Source of the DNA: an uncultured Prevotellaceae bacterium
Lineage (GTDB): Bacteria; Bacteroidota; Bacteroidia; Bacteroidales; Bacteroidaceae
Direction of reading: 5' to 3'
DNA: 64,000 bases
Assembly: GCA_946406435.1 (NCBI GenBank)
Contig: CAMJKP010000012.1
Location: 1-64,000, forward strand
Under the pieces are notes generated by a model. That model saw nothing but the letters and a program-made list of their open reading frames with translations. It was not told the DNA's origin and ran no database searches. Made by a program: the position numbers and the translations under genes. Of this stretch, positions 11,547 through 20,326 are shown in pieces (position 1 is the first letter of the stretch; each line of letters begins with the position of its first letter).

Positions 11547-12608
11547 ATGAAATATATCAAACTATGCCTATTCATCGCCCTTGTATTGTCGTTAAACTCA
11601 TGTAACGACTTCAAGAGACACAGAGAAATCTCAAGAATACTGTCTGAGGTGGAGAAAGACGAAGAAGCTCACTACAAAAAAACTAGTTATGACGGCTCTG
11701 AGTCTATACAATGGAAAAAACTTGATAGCGTGATGAACATAGCGACAGTTCCCGAACTGGTAAAAATATGCTGTAATCACCCGTCACCTACCGTCAGAAT
11801 GGCGATGTTCATACATGTTGTTGAGAAATATCCTCACGAAGCCATAAAGATTGCGGTAAGAAAAGCCAACGATTTTGATACGGTCAGCGTATTAGATGAA
11901 TGTGAAAACTATATAACACTTGTCTCTTGTGAACGTTACGAAAATCTATACGGTTATGAAGGCATTGATAAAAGGTTTACGAAGGAGGAAAGAGAATCCC
12001 TTGAGAAAACGATGGTTCAATCACCTCATTTTAATTACTTTGCAGAAAACTGCGGTCGGATAATTGATTCAATAAAGCCTAAGCCTGAGTATTATCAATT
12101 CTTCAAGGACTACTATAACAAGACTAAAAATGACAATGTTCTTATGGCTATCCTAAAGTATAATAATCCCAAGGACAGGCCACTAATATTTAATAAACTG
12201 AAGCAGATTATTGAAGAATTAAATAACAACCTCAATTCTAATTCTGAAGCCAGAAACAGGGGCAAGTTTCTTTATTTGATGGCAGAGCATCCAGAGGATG
12301 AATTTGAGCCTTATATCAAGCAGATAATGACAACGTTGTTCAAGCTAAACACGGATGTCGCAATAAAGGCAAAAAAGACCGATGAATTCACAACAACAGA
12401 TGAATATTATATCGGATATAGCGACCTACAGGCTTTGCTTGCCTATAAAAAGAAATGGGCTTACGACCTGCTCGAAGCAAAGATCAAGGAGGATATTGAA
12501 GAGGTCACAATGGATATTGATGATAAGTCTGATTATTTCAAGCCTCTGACTGACCGCATAAGGGCTGCATACAAAAAGCAGCGTGAGGAATATCTCGCAA
12601 GTAGGTAA
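11547..12608 (+). CDS. Lipoprotein with HEAT-like helical repeats
   Basis: A 353-aa protein with a lipoprotein signal peptide (lipobox LNSC, Cys at about residue 19), so it is anchored to a membrane facing the periplasm or surface. The mature part is helical, with stretches such as HPSPTVRMAMFIHVVEKYP that look like HEAT repeats. The segment PKPEYYQFFKDYY with the following 40 residues resembles PKPEYYDRICQIF in the N-terminal half of the LRR protein at 43238, indicating a shared domain. Function unknown; HEAT-like proteins usually bind other proteins. It has its own promoter and sits in the accessory island. Confidence 0.8.
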   Translation: MKYIKLCLFIALVLSLNSCNDFKRHREISRILSEVEKDEEAHYKKTSYDGSESIQWKKLDSVMNIATVPELVKICCNHPSPTVRMAMFIHVVEKYPHEAIKIAVRKANDFDTVSVLDECENYITLVSCERYENLYGYEGIDKRFTKEERESLEKTMVQSPHFNYFAENCGRIIDSIKPKPEYYQFFKDYYNKTKNDNVLMAILKYNNPKDRPLIFNKLKQIIEELNNNLNSNSEARNRGKFLYLMAEHPEDEFEPYIKQIMTTLFKLNTDVAIKAKKTDEFTTTDEYYIGYSDLQALLAYKKKWAYDLLEAKIKEDIEEVTMDIDDKSDYFKPLTDRIRAAYKKQREEYLASR

Positions 12609-12610
12609 TT

Positions 12611-12834
12611 GCCTGGAAGGCAACACCATGAGTAACCCCGTACATACGAGTGAAACGAGGATGTGCAGGGATAGTGCCCACAATCTAACTTCTGCCTGGA
12701 AGGCAGTACATCGCAAGTATGCTAATCAGGTACAGCCTTCCAGGCTGATAAGGTTATAGAGGAGCCTTATCCGTGGGCATCCTTTCCTTCGTCAAGTATG
12801 CCCACGGTTACTCATAGTATAGCCTTCCAGGCTA
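12611..12834. repeat. GCCTGGAAGGC hairpin element, copy 2
   Basis: Four short hairpins built on GCCTGGAAGGC or GCCTTCCAGGC (12611, 12692, 12733, 12820) and an outer dyad CCATGAGTAACC / GGTTACTCATAG. It fills the gap between the lipoprotein and the membrane protein genes. Confidence 0.75.
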
Positions 12835-12902
12835 ATAGTACGCTCACGAAGATTGAATAATCATAAAATTTGCAATCAAATTAGATACATTAAGGCATAT
12901 AA

Positions 12903-13274
12903 ATGAACATGAAACTAATATCAAAATACTTGTGTTGGATGCTTGGTTGCTCTATTGCAGCCATGCTTATAAATCCATTGTTATTAATTGTTGGACATGT
13001 AATCTATGCCGAAGAGCCTATTCTCGTTTTATTCTATCTCATTTCGTATGTGATTGTCGGAAGTATTGTGTGGTATCTGCTAAGGAACAAGAAATGGAAG
13101 ATGCAGACATTGGGGATATGGTTGGTTGTAAATCTTGTTTTATTGGCACAGGTAATATGTTGGATTCATACGATAAGAGATGGAATGACAGGCTTGATGA
13201 TACTTACAGCCTTTATCGTTAATGCATTGCTGTCCGCAATTCCGATTGGATTTTGTTGCTATAATCACAAGTAG
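12903..13274 (+). CDS. Small integral membrane protein
   Basis: A 123-aa very hydrophobic protein with four predicted membrane segments (about 8-30, 33-55, 68-88, 93-118) separated by short charged loops (RNKKWK, HTIRDG). No catalytic motif or family is recognisable. No clear promoter lies directly upstream, where the repeat element ends. It could be an inner-membrane accessory protein of the island. Confidence 0.65.
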   Translation: MNMKLISKYLCWMLGCSIAAMLINPLLLIVGHVIYAEEPILVLFYLISYVIVGSIVWYLLRNKKWKMQTLGIWLVVNLVLLAQVICWIHTIRDGMTGLMILTAFIVNALLSAIPIGFCCYNHK

Positions 13275-13276
13275 GG

Positions 13277-13399
13277 GGTGTAGTGGTGTAGTTGATTCCT
13301 ATATATACGTAAAAAAAATAAGAAAATAGAATTGCATTATTACAAGTTATTTTTTGATTTTTTTCCTACCTCCTATAGGGGCAACTACACCACTACACC
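13277..13399. repeat. Inverted octamer element, GGTGTAGT
   Basis: Perfect 18-bp arms (13277-13294 and 13382-13399) made of GGTGTAGT in tandem plus TG. The interior is A/T rich. Confidence 0.85.
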
Positions 13400-13452
13400 A
13401 CTTTACACCACTTTTTCATATTTAATGTCAGTTTTGCGAATAATAATGATAA

Positions 13453-13577
13453 GCAACCAGTTGCTTTTAACTGACAATAATTACCAATCTTACCAATCTT
13501 CAACCAATAAAAATGAAAATTTATGGAAAAAGATTGCGCAAATTGGTAATTTTTGTCAGTTTAAGCACCAAAGGTGC
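13453..13577. repeat. REPIN-like element, copy B
   Basis: Terminal hairpins GCAAC-ca-GTTGC and GCACC-aaa-GGTGC flank arms with TTACCAATC in tandem (period 9) and the opposing AAGATTGCGCAAATTGG. It ends 7 nt from the stop codon of the VapE gene. Confidence 0.88.
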
Positions 13578-13584
13578 GTTTATT

Positions 13585-15201
13585 TTAGAATGGCTCTATC
13601 TCGTCATTATCACTAACGGCGTTAGATGTCGGTTGTGAATCATGAAGTATAGTAAGAGCATCACTTGCCCCTTCCGTTTTCAGAGTATCAGTATCTTTTT
13701 CAACAATAAGATACTTATTGATACCCCTAATCATGTGTGGCAGAAAGCCTAAGCGTTTGAGAGAACGCCACACTTCCGTTGTGCCATACCCCTTACCATA
13801 GAATCCTCTCACCCTCATCATCTGCATCACCTCGGCAGCACTTAGCGCCCGGCATTTCTCGCCTTCGAAAGGCGGACGGAAGAAGGCACGGACAACTTCC
13901 TCGCAGTCTGAAACCTCCATATATGCCTCGTTATGACTGGTCAGTTCAGCACTCTCGTCAGCCGTTGGCTTAGTCTTGTAGCCATTGGCAAGCAGATACT
14001 TCGCCATAGCGTAGGCACGGGCATAGCAGAGAGGGTGCTCGTAGATGTTCAGCGTACCAGCCACATCGACGGAGAGATAGCGTCGAGAGCCTTCCGCATC
14101 CTTGATGTACCGCTTGTTGTTAGTGGCGGCAATGAGGGCTGCACGACGTGTGCGACGCTCACGGAATCGGGCGTATGAGTCGCGCTCGTTGCTCGTGGTG
14201 GAGGTGGTGATGAACTTATACGCATCGCTCTTGGCATTTGAGCCGAAAGAGAACTCATCGAGGAACACGAGGATGAACTCGGAGAGCGAGATCACGAAGT
14301 CCTTGTCCACACGCTGTGAGGGGTTCGCCTGATAGAGATAGTCGCGAAGCTCCGGGGGCAGTATGTGGCGGGCGAAGAACGTCTTTCCGATGTGCTGAGT
14401 GCCCGAAAGCACTATCATCAGGTTATGCTCTTCGATGGTGCCGAGCATCAGTCCTACGAGTCCCACGAACCACTTACGCATGTAATGTATGTAGAACTCA
14501 TGGTTCTCATCGTCAGCAAACTGAATGTGCTCAAAGAACTCGCGTATGGGGTCATCCTTGAACTTCTCGTTCTCCACGTCATCGTCCTCCTGGGGAGTCC
14601 ATTCGGGCAACGAGTCGAGGTATTCACGCACCGCGTCATAGCTCTTTATGACGTGTTTCGCGCTGAGAAGCGCCTGAAGGTCGTTCTCGGAGAGATTGAT
14701 GCCCTGGAGCTTCATCTCGCAGTAGATAGAGTGAAACTCGCGGTCGTTGATAGGCACCCACCCTTTCTCACCGCAGATCTCGCATCGCTTCGTCCACTCA
14801 TTATAACGGAGGCGATAGTTGGCAGCGATGAAGTCGCACGCCTTCTGCATCTTGTTGGCGGTTTCCTCCTCACGTTGCTGTTCGGTCTTGCGATGCCGTC
14901 CCTTCGGCATAGAGATGTCGATGCCATAGCGCTTGGCTATGTCGAAGAAAGAGCCGATAGAGACCGTGTTTCGCGAGGTGGCAAGGATATTGTCAAACTT
15001 CGCGTTGCACTTGTCGTAGTCATACTCAGGATGCATGGAGCTGATGGCGTGGAACGGTTCCCTACCCTCTTCTCCGAGGCTCCCCAAAGCGAAGCCCTCA
15101 AGCATCCATTCATCATACTTCGCGGTGATGTCGATACCGCGCTGCTTGATCTCGTCCACCACCTTGGTGAGACGAGAAATTGTGTTATCGAATTTGTTCA
15201 T
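13585..15201 (-). CDS. VapE-type helicase with PriCT-2 domain
   Basis: A 538-aa predicted DNA helicase of mobile elements. Residues about 24-95 match the primase C-terminal PriCT-2 module (EWMLEGFALG ... SIGSFFDIAKRYG). The P-loop is GTQHIGKT (267-274) and Walker B is LVFLDE (311-316), followed by an arginine-rich segment typical of VirE/VapE superfamily 3-like ATPases. An upstream ATG at 15240 would add 13 residues encoded by an inverted repeat, so the ATG at 15201 is preferred. Related Bacteroidetes proteins can carry primase and helicase in one chain; here the VirE_N primase is a separate gene upstream, separated by that repeat. No integrase is nearby. Confidence 0.85.
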   Translation of the reverse strand: MNKFDNTISRLTKVVDEIKQRGIDITAKYDEWMLEGFALGSLGEEGREPFHAISSMHPEYDYDKCNAKFDNILATSRNTVSIGSFFDIAKRYGIDISMPKGRHRKTEQQREEETANKMQKACDFIAANYRLRYNEWTKRCEICGEKGWVPINDREFHSIYCEMKLQGINLSENDLQALLSAKHVIKSYDAVREYLDSLPEWTPQEDDDVENEKFKDDPIREFFEHIQFADDENHEFYIHYMRKWFVGLVGLMLGTIEEHNLMIVLSGTQHIGKTFFARHILPPELRDYLYQANPSQRVDKDFVISLSEFILVFLDEFSFGSNAKSDAYKFITTSTTSNERDSYARFRERRTRRAALIAATNNKRYIKDAEGSRRYLSVDVAGTLNIYEHPLCYARAYAMAKYLLANGYKTKPTADESAELTSHNEAYMEVSDCEEVVRAFFRPPFEGEKCRALSAAEVMQMMRVRGFYGKGYGTTEVWRSLKRLGFLPHMIRGINKYLIVEKDTDTLKTEGASDALTILHDSQPTSNAVSDNDEIEPF

Positions 15202-15215
15202 AATCTTTAAAAATA

Positions 15216-15331
15216 GACCCTCTCCCCGCTCCCCCTGCATAGGGGGAGAGCCGGATAGCCCAAAAGAAATCCTTAAAGGGAGAAAGTCGGAGTGAATAAA
15301 AGTCCCCCTATGCAGGGGGATTTAGAGGGTC
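15216..15331. repeat. GACCC-ended inverted repeat between primase and helicase genes
   Basis: Outer GACCC/GGGTC and inner hairpins around CCCCCTGCATAGGGGG in opposite orientation. The last codons and stop of the primase gene fall inside its end. A shorter relative is at 55061-55135. Confidence 0.85.
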
Positions 15332-15939
15332 TTCATCCAGCACTCAGGGTCGTGAGGCAGGTAGCAGGCGCGACAGATGTCAGAACCGCTACAGTCAACG
15401 TCAATGCCATACTCAAACTGCATATACATCGCTACCCAACGGAAATAATCCCTGAAGGACAGGTTTCGCGTGGTATCAATATCAATCACCACCTTGACAC
15501 CGTATCCGCTTGGAGAGGTGAACACCAACAGCGGACGGAGCCTTGGATCGCTGATACAGATATACCGCACGTCCTGCACCTGAGCCTTCGTCTTGAGACC
15601 GTCGATGTCTATGACCATATACCCCGAGGGCGTGACTAAGGCGTTAGCACTCCTCTTGCTGAATACTCCGGCAAAGGTAGCAATACGGAAGTTACGCAGT
15701 TTGTAGAGCTGCGCCTCCTTATGTTCCTTGATACGACGAAGCTCCTGCGTGGCGTGCATAGCCTGCTTGCTCGTGATGTAGTTATAGGCATCCACGAGCG
15801 ACATGGTGCCGCATGGAGTCTTAGCCATCACATCCTCACCCGCGCGGTTCTTACAGCCACAGGGGAACTCGGAGAACTTAGGGAGACTGGCACCGCCCTG
15901 GGTGCCAATCTCGTTAGAATTGATAGTGCTGTTCATCAT
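15322..15939 (-). CDS. VirE_N (BT4734-like) primase domain protein
   Basis: A 205-aa protein matching the VirE N-terminal domain, a member of the archaeo-eukaryotic primase fold. The metal-binding pair is DID (111-113), the SPSGYGVK motif is at 142-149, and the third motif with DICRACYLPHDP is near 187-198. It probably primes DNA synthesis for the element with the VapE helicase. Its start codon overlaps the stop of the HTH gene (TAATG), suggesting translational coupling. The C-terminal residues KTL and the stop are encoded by the inverted repeat, so the chain may have been shortened by its insertion. Confidence 0.85.
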   Translation of the reverse strand: MMNSTINSNEIGTQGGASLPKFSEFPCGCKNRAGEDVMAKTPCGTMSLVDAYNYITSKQAMHATQELRRIKEHKEAQLYKLRNFRIATFAGVFSKRSANALVTPSGYMVIDIDGLKTKAQVQDVRYICISDPRLRPLLVFTSPSGYGVKVVIDIDTTRNLSFRDYFRWVAMYMQFEYGIDVDCSGSDICRACYLPHDPECWMKTL

Positions 15940-16205
15940 TATTTCCCTTTCTTGTCATTACGAATACGGTAACGTGAGCGGAACACCATCTGCACATCCG
16001 TCTGGCGATAGAAACACCTGTTCGCGAAGATGGTGTACGGCAGTTTTCCACTACTACGCAGGGTCTGTAATGTACGCTGAGACACATGATATCGTGTCAT
16101 GATTTCGTAGTTGTCGATCCAGTCCTCCAAAGCGGAGGTGGATGGAGTGCCAAAGACGACACTCTTTGTAGGTTGCTTTTTCATTGCTTTTAGTTTATAA
16201 AGCAT
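15939..16205 (-). CDS. Helix-turn-helix protein, excisionase-like
   Basis: An 88-aa DNA-binding protein with a MerR/excisionase-type helix-turn-helix (about residues 33-75: EIMTRYHVSQRTLQTLRSSG, then LPY and RCFYRQTDV). Proteins of this kind precede primase or replication genes in Bacteroidetes mobile elements and act as regulators or recombination directionality factors. It is the first gene of the primase-helicase operon. A good promoter lies at 16296-16327 and GTTACGG repeats lie just upstream, possible binding sites. Confidence 0.8.
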   Translation of the reverse strand: MLYKLKAMKKQPTKSVVFGTPSTSALEDWIDNYEIMTRYHVSQRTLQTLRSSGKLPYTIFANRCFYRQTDVQMVFRSRYRIRNDKKGK

Positions 16206-16295
16206 TGCCTTGCACTAACGGATCGTATAGACAATATCCTTCACATCCGTTTCCAAGCCCATGCCGAGTTAATGCCTGGATTGGAATTCCGAGAG

Positions 16296-16327
16296 CAAAA
16301 TTAGTGAGAATGCTTTTCTAAAACAAG
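16296..16327 (-). promoter_or_regulatory. Promoter of the HTH-primase-helicase operon
   Basis: Minus strand: CTTG (16327-16324), 20 bp, TAATTTTG (16303-16296). Confidence 0.7.
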
Positions 16328-16339
16328 AAAAAAAATGAT

Positions 16340-16402
16340 GTTACGGATTTTAGTAGGTTGTTACGGCGTGTTACGAATAGTGTTACGGAAAAAATCCGTA
16401 AC
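16340..16402. promoter_or_regulatory. GTTACGG iteron-like repeats
   Basis: GTTACGG at 16340, 16360 and 16382, GTTACGA at 16370, and the inverse CCGTAAC at 16396; the last two form a hairpin. Spacings of 20, 10 and 12 nt put most on one DNA face. They lie just upstream of the operon promoter and could be an operator or replication origin. Confidence 0.65.
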
Positions 16403-16422
16403 AAAAACAGTACTTTTTCTGC

Positions 16423-16992
16423 CTAACTTGCAGAGGCATGTTCAATTTTCAGAAAGGGGAACTGATCAAGTACTCCTGCAGTGAACCCGAGATTTGCAAT
16501 GTACATGATAAAAAAGCGTATCACATCAACAGGCAAACCGTGTTTCATTATCCTACCTAATGTCGCACGTACATTTTCCCCATCATTACATGAGCGTACT
16601 CCTATATTCCTGTAGTCCTCTGCATTCAAATCCTCCATTTTCTTATGCTTCAACAAACAATACATTACAGCATCGCTTAGAATGCCATGCTTTGTGAGTG
16701 TTTTAATGTTATAAGTATTTCCGTCTCGCTCAACTTCAAAGGATTTTTCATCATCTTTCTCTCTAACACCAATAGTTGTTTCATCGACATCTTTCAATGT
16801 CCTCAGATGCTCCAGTTCTATTTTTGTCAGTAAATAGGTCTGCTCTCGCTCTAATTCGTATTTCACATCATCATCTACCTCCAATCCAATCAAGAACTCA
16901 ACAGCTTTCAACTGATCGACATAGTTTGTTGGACCATACTTTTTTCGTATGGTCTCTAACTGCTTTCTATATCGTTCAGTCGAATTGATCAT
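16423..16992 (-). CDS. Helical protein of unknown function
   Basis: A 189-aa soluble protein, charged and mostly helical in the first 110 residues (ERYRKQLETIRKKYG, then LEREQTYLLTKIELEHL), with a more hydrophobic C-terminal segment (VIRFFIMYIANLGF, about 160-173). No family recognised. It is in the accessory island, upstream of the primase operon on the same strand. The nearest promoter is about 490 nt upstream (17479-17510), leaving an unusually long leader. Confidence 0.65.
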   Translation of the reverse strand: MINSTERYRKQLETIRKKYGPTNYVDQLKAVEFLIGLEVDDDVKYELEREQTYLLTKIELEHLRTLKDVDETTIGVREKDDEKSFEVERDGNTYNIKTLTKHGILSDAVMYCLLKHKKMEDLNAEDYRNIGVRSCNDGENVRATLGRIMKHGLPVDVIRFFIMYIANLGFTAGVLDQFPFLKIEHASAS

Positions 16993-17478
16993 CGATGAAA
17001 AATACTAATTAATTTATAACTTGCTGAACCCAATTATGACATTAGTGCCCAGCGTTTATAACATACCGTCAGAACACAATTCGGTCAAGATTAAGTCTTA
17101 TCGAATGTGCAGTTTTCACTCATGATGAGAAATATCATCAGAGCCATGACATTACTGACATAGTCATTGTGTTTTTATTGTCCTATCGGGGTGTTCATGA
17201 CTACCTCGTTTGACAAATTTTGCCCCTGAATTCTCATTCTCTCGTTCAGGGCAGGAACGGTTCTAATCCACTATATAAGTCTAGCAATAGTTCCGCAGAA
17301 TGACTCTTCATTCTATTAGGGTATTTGTCAGGAAATAAATGCATTTTCCAAGTAAAACCCGAGGATCAGGTGTATCATTTACTTGGCTAAAAATCGAAAG
17401 GAAACGGAATCTTTAGGATTAATTCCTGATACTTTTCCCTTACGAGATAGTCATTAGTTATTTTCTTTTTCTCAATTG
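16993..17478 (-). other. Candidate structured leader or noncoding RNA
   Basis: No gene is visible, yet a full-consensus minus-strand promoter lies at its upstream end. Read on the minus strand it can form a stem with arms CCAAGTAAA/TTTACTTGG enclosed by CAGGAA/TTCCTG (17323-17431) and a third stem GCCCTGAA/TTCAGGGGC (17221-17252). It could be a leader of the 189-aa gene or a separate RNA. No known RNA family was recognised. Confidence 0.45.
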
Positions 17479-17510
17479 CAAAATTAACAAAAAAATTCCA
17501 TACCACCAAA
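17479..17510 (-). promoter_or_regulatory. Promoter reading into the 480-nt leader
   Basis: Minus strand: TTTG (17510-17507), 20 bp, TAATTTTG (17486-17479), a full consensus match. Confidence 0.75.
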
Positions 17511-17716
17511 TGTTTCCCCTACAATTTGTTTGATTTTCGCGGAAATTGTCACCTTTTACGGATTCTAAGGCTCTGTCAGAGCAAAAAGCGAAGATTTATA
17601 CCATCTAAAGCTTTTAACGCGTTACATACCCAATTTTAGGAATTCAAGGAACTGAACATATATGGATGCCACAAATCTAGGAAAAGAACCACAATAGCAA
17701 TAAATAAATAATTTTA

Positions 17717-17748
17717 TTTGGTTGTTTGAGATATATTCATTACTTTTG
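17717..17748 (+). promoter_or_regulatory. Promoter of the 212-aa membrane protein gene
   Basis: TTTG (17717-17720), 20 bp, TACTTTTG (17741-17748), 23 nt before the start codon. Confidence 0.8.
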
Positions 17749-17771
17749 CAAAAATTTCATTCTAAAAGCTT

Positions 17772-18410
17772 ATGAAGAAACTATTGACTTTATTGTTTTT
17801 GCTGTGCTCCATGTCTGTCTTTGCTGATATAAACAACAAAGATGCAGTTACTATGGAAAATTTTGAGCAACGTTGGCTTGATCACGAATCAACAATCGCC
17901 CTAAAGAATAACACAAACGAAACTATACATAATGTATCATATCGTATAACCTATCTTGACATGAATGGGAAAGCGCTCGATTATTCGGATTATACATCTA
18001 CAATTGACATCGAGCCTGGCATGGTCAAAAAAACGGATATACCTGCTTACGAGCATGAAAGATTCTATCAATATTATAAGAATGCTGAAAAATACGATGA
18101 CCATCCTAAATTCAAAGTCTCTTTTGAGTTAAAAGGTTATAATCTTGAAACAGAGCAACTAAAATCTTATAATACAGGAAGCAATGATACTGATGATTTC
18201 AAGATTTATGGTGGCTTTGTCATGTTGTTTTTCCTTTTATTGCTTTGTATTTATATTGGGTTATATGTTCTTACCGCGGTTATGGCACAACGAAGACATC
18301 GTAGTGCAGCTTTGTGGGTAATAATAAGCCTCTTCACTACACCAGTATTTACAATTATAATTCTTCTGTGTGTTGGAGATTCTGACGAAGGAGATCATTA
18401 CAATAGATAA
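17772..18410 (+). CDS. Secreted/membrane protein with FxLYD-like domain
   Basis: A 212-aa protein with a signal peptide (1-18, FADI), an extracytoplasmic beta-sandwich (about 25-140) and two C-terminal membrane helices (about 152-175 and 182-205). The segment IALKNNTNETIHNVSYRITYLDMNGK resembles the comparative pattern of FxLYD-type domains, which describe how a side chain is 'alike but lengthened' in cell-surface proteins; the match is weak. It has its own promoter and is followed by the DUF4153 gene. Function unknown. Confidence 0.7.
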   Translation: MKKLLTLLFLLCSMSVFADINNKDAVTMENFEQRWLDHESTIALKNNTNETIHNVSYRITYLDMNGKALDYSDYTSTIDIEPGMVKKTDIPAYEHERFYQYYKNAEKYDDHPKFKVSFELKGYNLETEQLKSYNTGSNDTDDFKIYGGFVMLFFLLLLCIYIGLYVLTAVMAQRRHRSAALWVIISLFTTPVFTIIILLCVGDSDEGDHYNR

Positions 18411-18462
18411 ATCCCTAATAACAAGTTCCTACATACAAGTTATATGACGAAACGAAAATAAA

Positions 18463-18470
18463 TATCTTTG
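18463..18470 (+). promoter_or_regulatory. -7 box of the DUF4153 gene
   Basis: TATCTTTG; no good -33 element is visible at the expected spacing. Confidence 0.55.
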
Positions 18471-18536
18471 CAAAAAAATGGGATTTGACAACGAATCATA
18501 GGGAATAAAGAACACATTATTTACAAAGAGAAAAAT

Positions 18537-20282
18537 ATGAAGATTAACCTATCCACCTTTTTGAGCAATAGCAAGGAAACGATACTGAGGTTTCCAGCTA
18601 CAATCTGTTTTCTGGCTGCATTGACAGTTCAGATGATAACCTATATCGTTCTTGACAAGCAACAAGACTGGCTATGTTTCTTCTTCAGCGTTGGTATGCT
18701 CCTCACCCTACTTCTACATGTGTGTACAGAGGAAAAGGAGGAATACAGAATATTCAACGTAGTCAGGAGTCCGAAGGCAGCATTGCTGTGGTTCGGCTCT
18801 ATTGCCATACTCGCAGCCGACAGCTACAATCTTCATATAAAGGATTATATTGACATTTCAGTAGAAATAGCACAGGGTTCAGCAATATTGGCTATGCTCG
18901 TGGCTATATGCTTCTATCCTTTCATTGGAGAGAGGGATGACAGGAAATCATGGAACTTCGTGTTCAGGCTTGTCTTTGGTGCAGCTATCGGATTTCTCGT
19001 GGGGTTGATAATGCTCGGTGGATTAAGTCTGCTGTATAGCGGAAGTGCTACTCTGTTTAATTTCGAGACACATTCAGATGTACATCGATCTCTGTGCGTG
19101 GTGTGCCTCATAACACTCCCTACCCTATTGTTCCTTATCCGTATTCCAGCAGGGGAAGAGAAGTTCAATGACAACATACCTAAGAACAAGTTCCTGCTTG
19201 GCGTTACGAAGTTTCTGTTCCTGCCTCTGACACTGCTATATATGGGCGTGCTTTATGTGTATGGCGCAAAGATTCTGTTTACATGGACTCTGCCCAATGG
19301 TATGCTTTCAACACTTGTTTCAACCATGATGTGCTCATTGATAGGGCTTACTTTCCTTCTATACCCATATATCAGGGATGAGGAATACGATGGTTTTGAG
19401 GTGAAGCTTACACGCCGTCTGCCTATGTTCTCACTGCCTCTGCTCGTGTTGATGAGCATTGGTCTGGGGCGCAGATTCATTGACTATGGCATCACAGCCA
19501 ACCGTCTGTATATGCTTACGTTCAATATCTGGCTATATGTAGTGGCATTGGGACTTTGGCTTGGTAAGGCAAGGAGGATTCACTGGATAAGTATCAGTTT
19601 TACGATGCTTGTACTGATCACTTCCGTTCATCCTTGGAACTATAATATTATATACCAGAAGATACTTGTAAGCAGGTTTACGGAGATAAAGGAGAAATAT
19701 CATATCCAGCAGAAGGAAATTGATGATTATAAATTTGAAAAGATGCTTGGAAAAATGTCCAAAAAAGATGCGGTAAGATTCAATAATAGTATTTATGATA
19801 TTCAGAGATATGATCACCAGTGGTCAGAGACCGTACTGGGAGAAAATTGTTATTGGGTTGGTCATTATCGTGATGAAAATAACATAAAAGATGAAAATGA
19901 AACGCCCAAAAACAGTTATAATATGATTTATACTTGCGAACTTATAAACATTCCTTTGGTGGAAGGCTATAAATATATTGAAAACATTGACAAGCGCTAT
20001 TGCTTTTTGTTCACAAAGGAGGAGCTTTCAGATGCTTGCAAAATTGACATAGGCTATAGTTGTAATGACTCCACCTTTATTTTTCATACAATAAAATATG
20101 GAGATTTCATTATCCATCATAAGAACCTTGATGATAAAAAGGTATACACATATAAGTCCGTGAAAGGTGATGCAGCATTTATATGCACAAAACTAAGTAT
20201 AAGCGATGATAAAAAAGGACATAAGGATATGCGATTACATATTAACGGATATTTCCTCTACAATAATCCTGTGAAAGAATAA
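18537..20282 (+). CDS. DUF4153-like multispanning membrane protein
   Basis: A 581-aa protein whose first 375 residues contain about ten hydrophobic segments, followed by a soluble C-terminal region (about 380-581) rich in Tyr, Asp and Lys. Size and the order of the membrane segments fit the Bacteroidetes DUF4153 family, whose function is unknown. The C-terminal domain has motifs such as YIENIDKRYCFLF but no catalytic signature. A strong terminator follows at 20288, so the transcript ends here. Confidence 0.75.
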   Translation: MKINLSTFLSNSKETILRFPATICFLAALTVQMITYIVLDKQQDWLCFFFSVGMLLTLLLHVCTEEKEEYRIFNVVRSPKAALLWFGSIAILAADSYNLHIKDYIDISVEIAQGSAILAMLVAICFYPFIGERDDRKSWNFVFRLVFGAAIGFLVGLIMLGGLSLLYSGSATLFNFETHSDVHRSLCVVCLITLPTLLFLIRIPAGEEKFNDNIPKNKFLLGVTKFLFLPLTLLYMGVLYVYGAKILFTWTLPNGMLSTLVSTMMCSLIGLTFLLYPYIRDEEYDGFEVKLTRRLPMFSLPLLVLMSIGLGRRFIDYGITANRLYMLTFNIWLYVVALGLWLGKARRIHWISISFTMLVLITSVHPWNYNIIYQKILVSRFTEIKEKYHIQQKEIDDYKFEKMLGKMSKKDAVRFNNSIYDIQRYDHQWSETVLGENCYWVGHYRDENNIKDENETPKNSYNMIYTCELINIPLVEGYKYIENIDKRYCFLFTKEELSDACKIDIGYSCNDSTFIFHTIKYGDFIIHHKNLDDKKVYTYKSVKGDAAFICTKLSISDDKKGHKDMRLHINGYFLYNNPVKE

Positions 20283-20287
20283 ACTTC

Positions 20288-20326
20288 AGAGCGTTTTACC
20301 AATATCGGTAAAACGCTCTGTTTTTC
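20288..20326 (+). terminator. Rho-independent terminator
   Basis: Perfect 14-bp stem (20288-20301 with 20308-20321) followed by five T. It ends the DUF4153 transcript and lies against the stop of the convergent transposase gene. Confidence 0.9.

Noticed and set aside
13332..13616. 94-codon open frame
   Set aside because: Most of it is REPIN-like copy B and the end of VapE; codon content follows the repeat.
14365..15210. 281-codon open frame opposite VapE
   Set aside because: Antisense to the P-loop and PriCT-2 coding region, with no recognisable protein features.
9628..17510. Complete integrative element
   Set aside because: Primase, helicase and HTH genes are present, but no integrase, relaxase or matching ends could be found.
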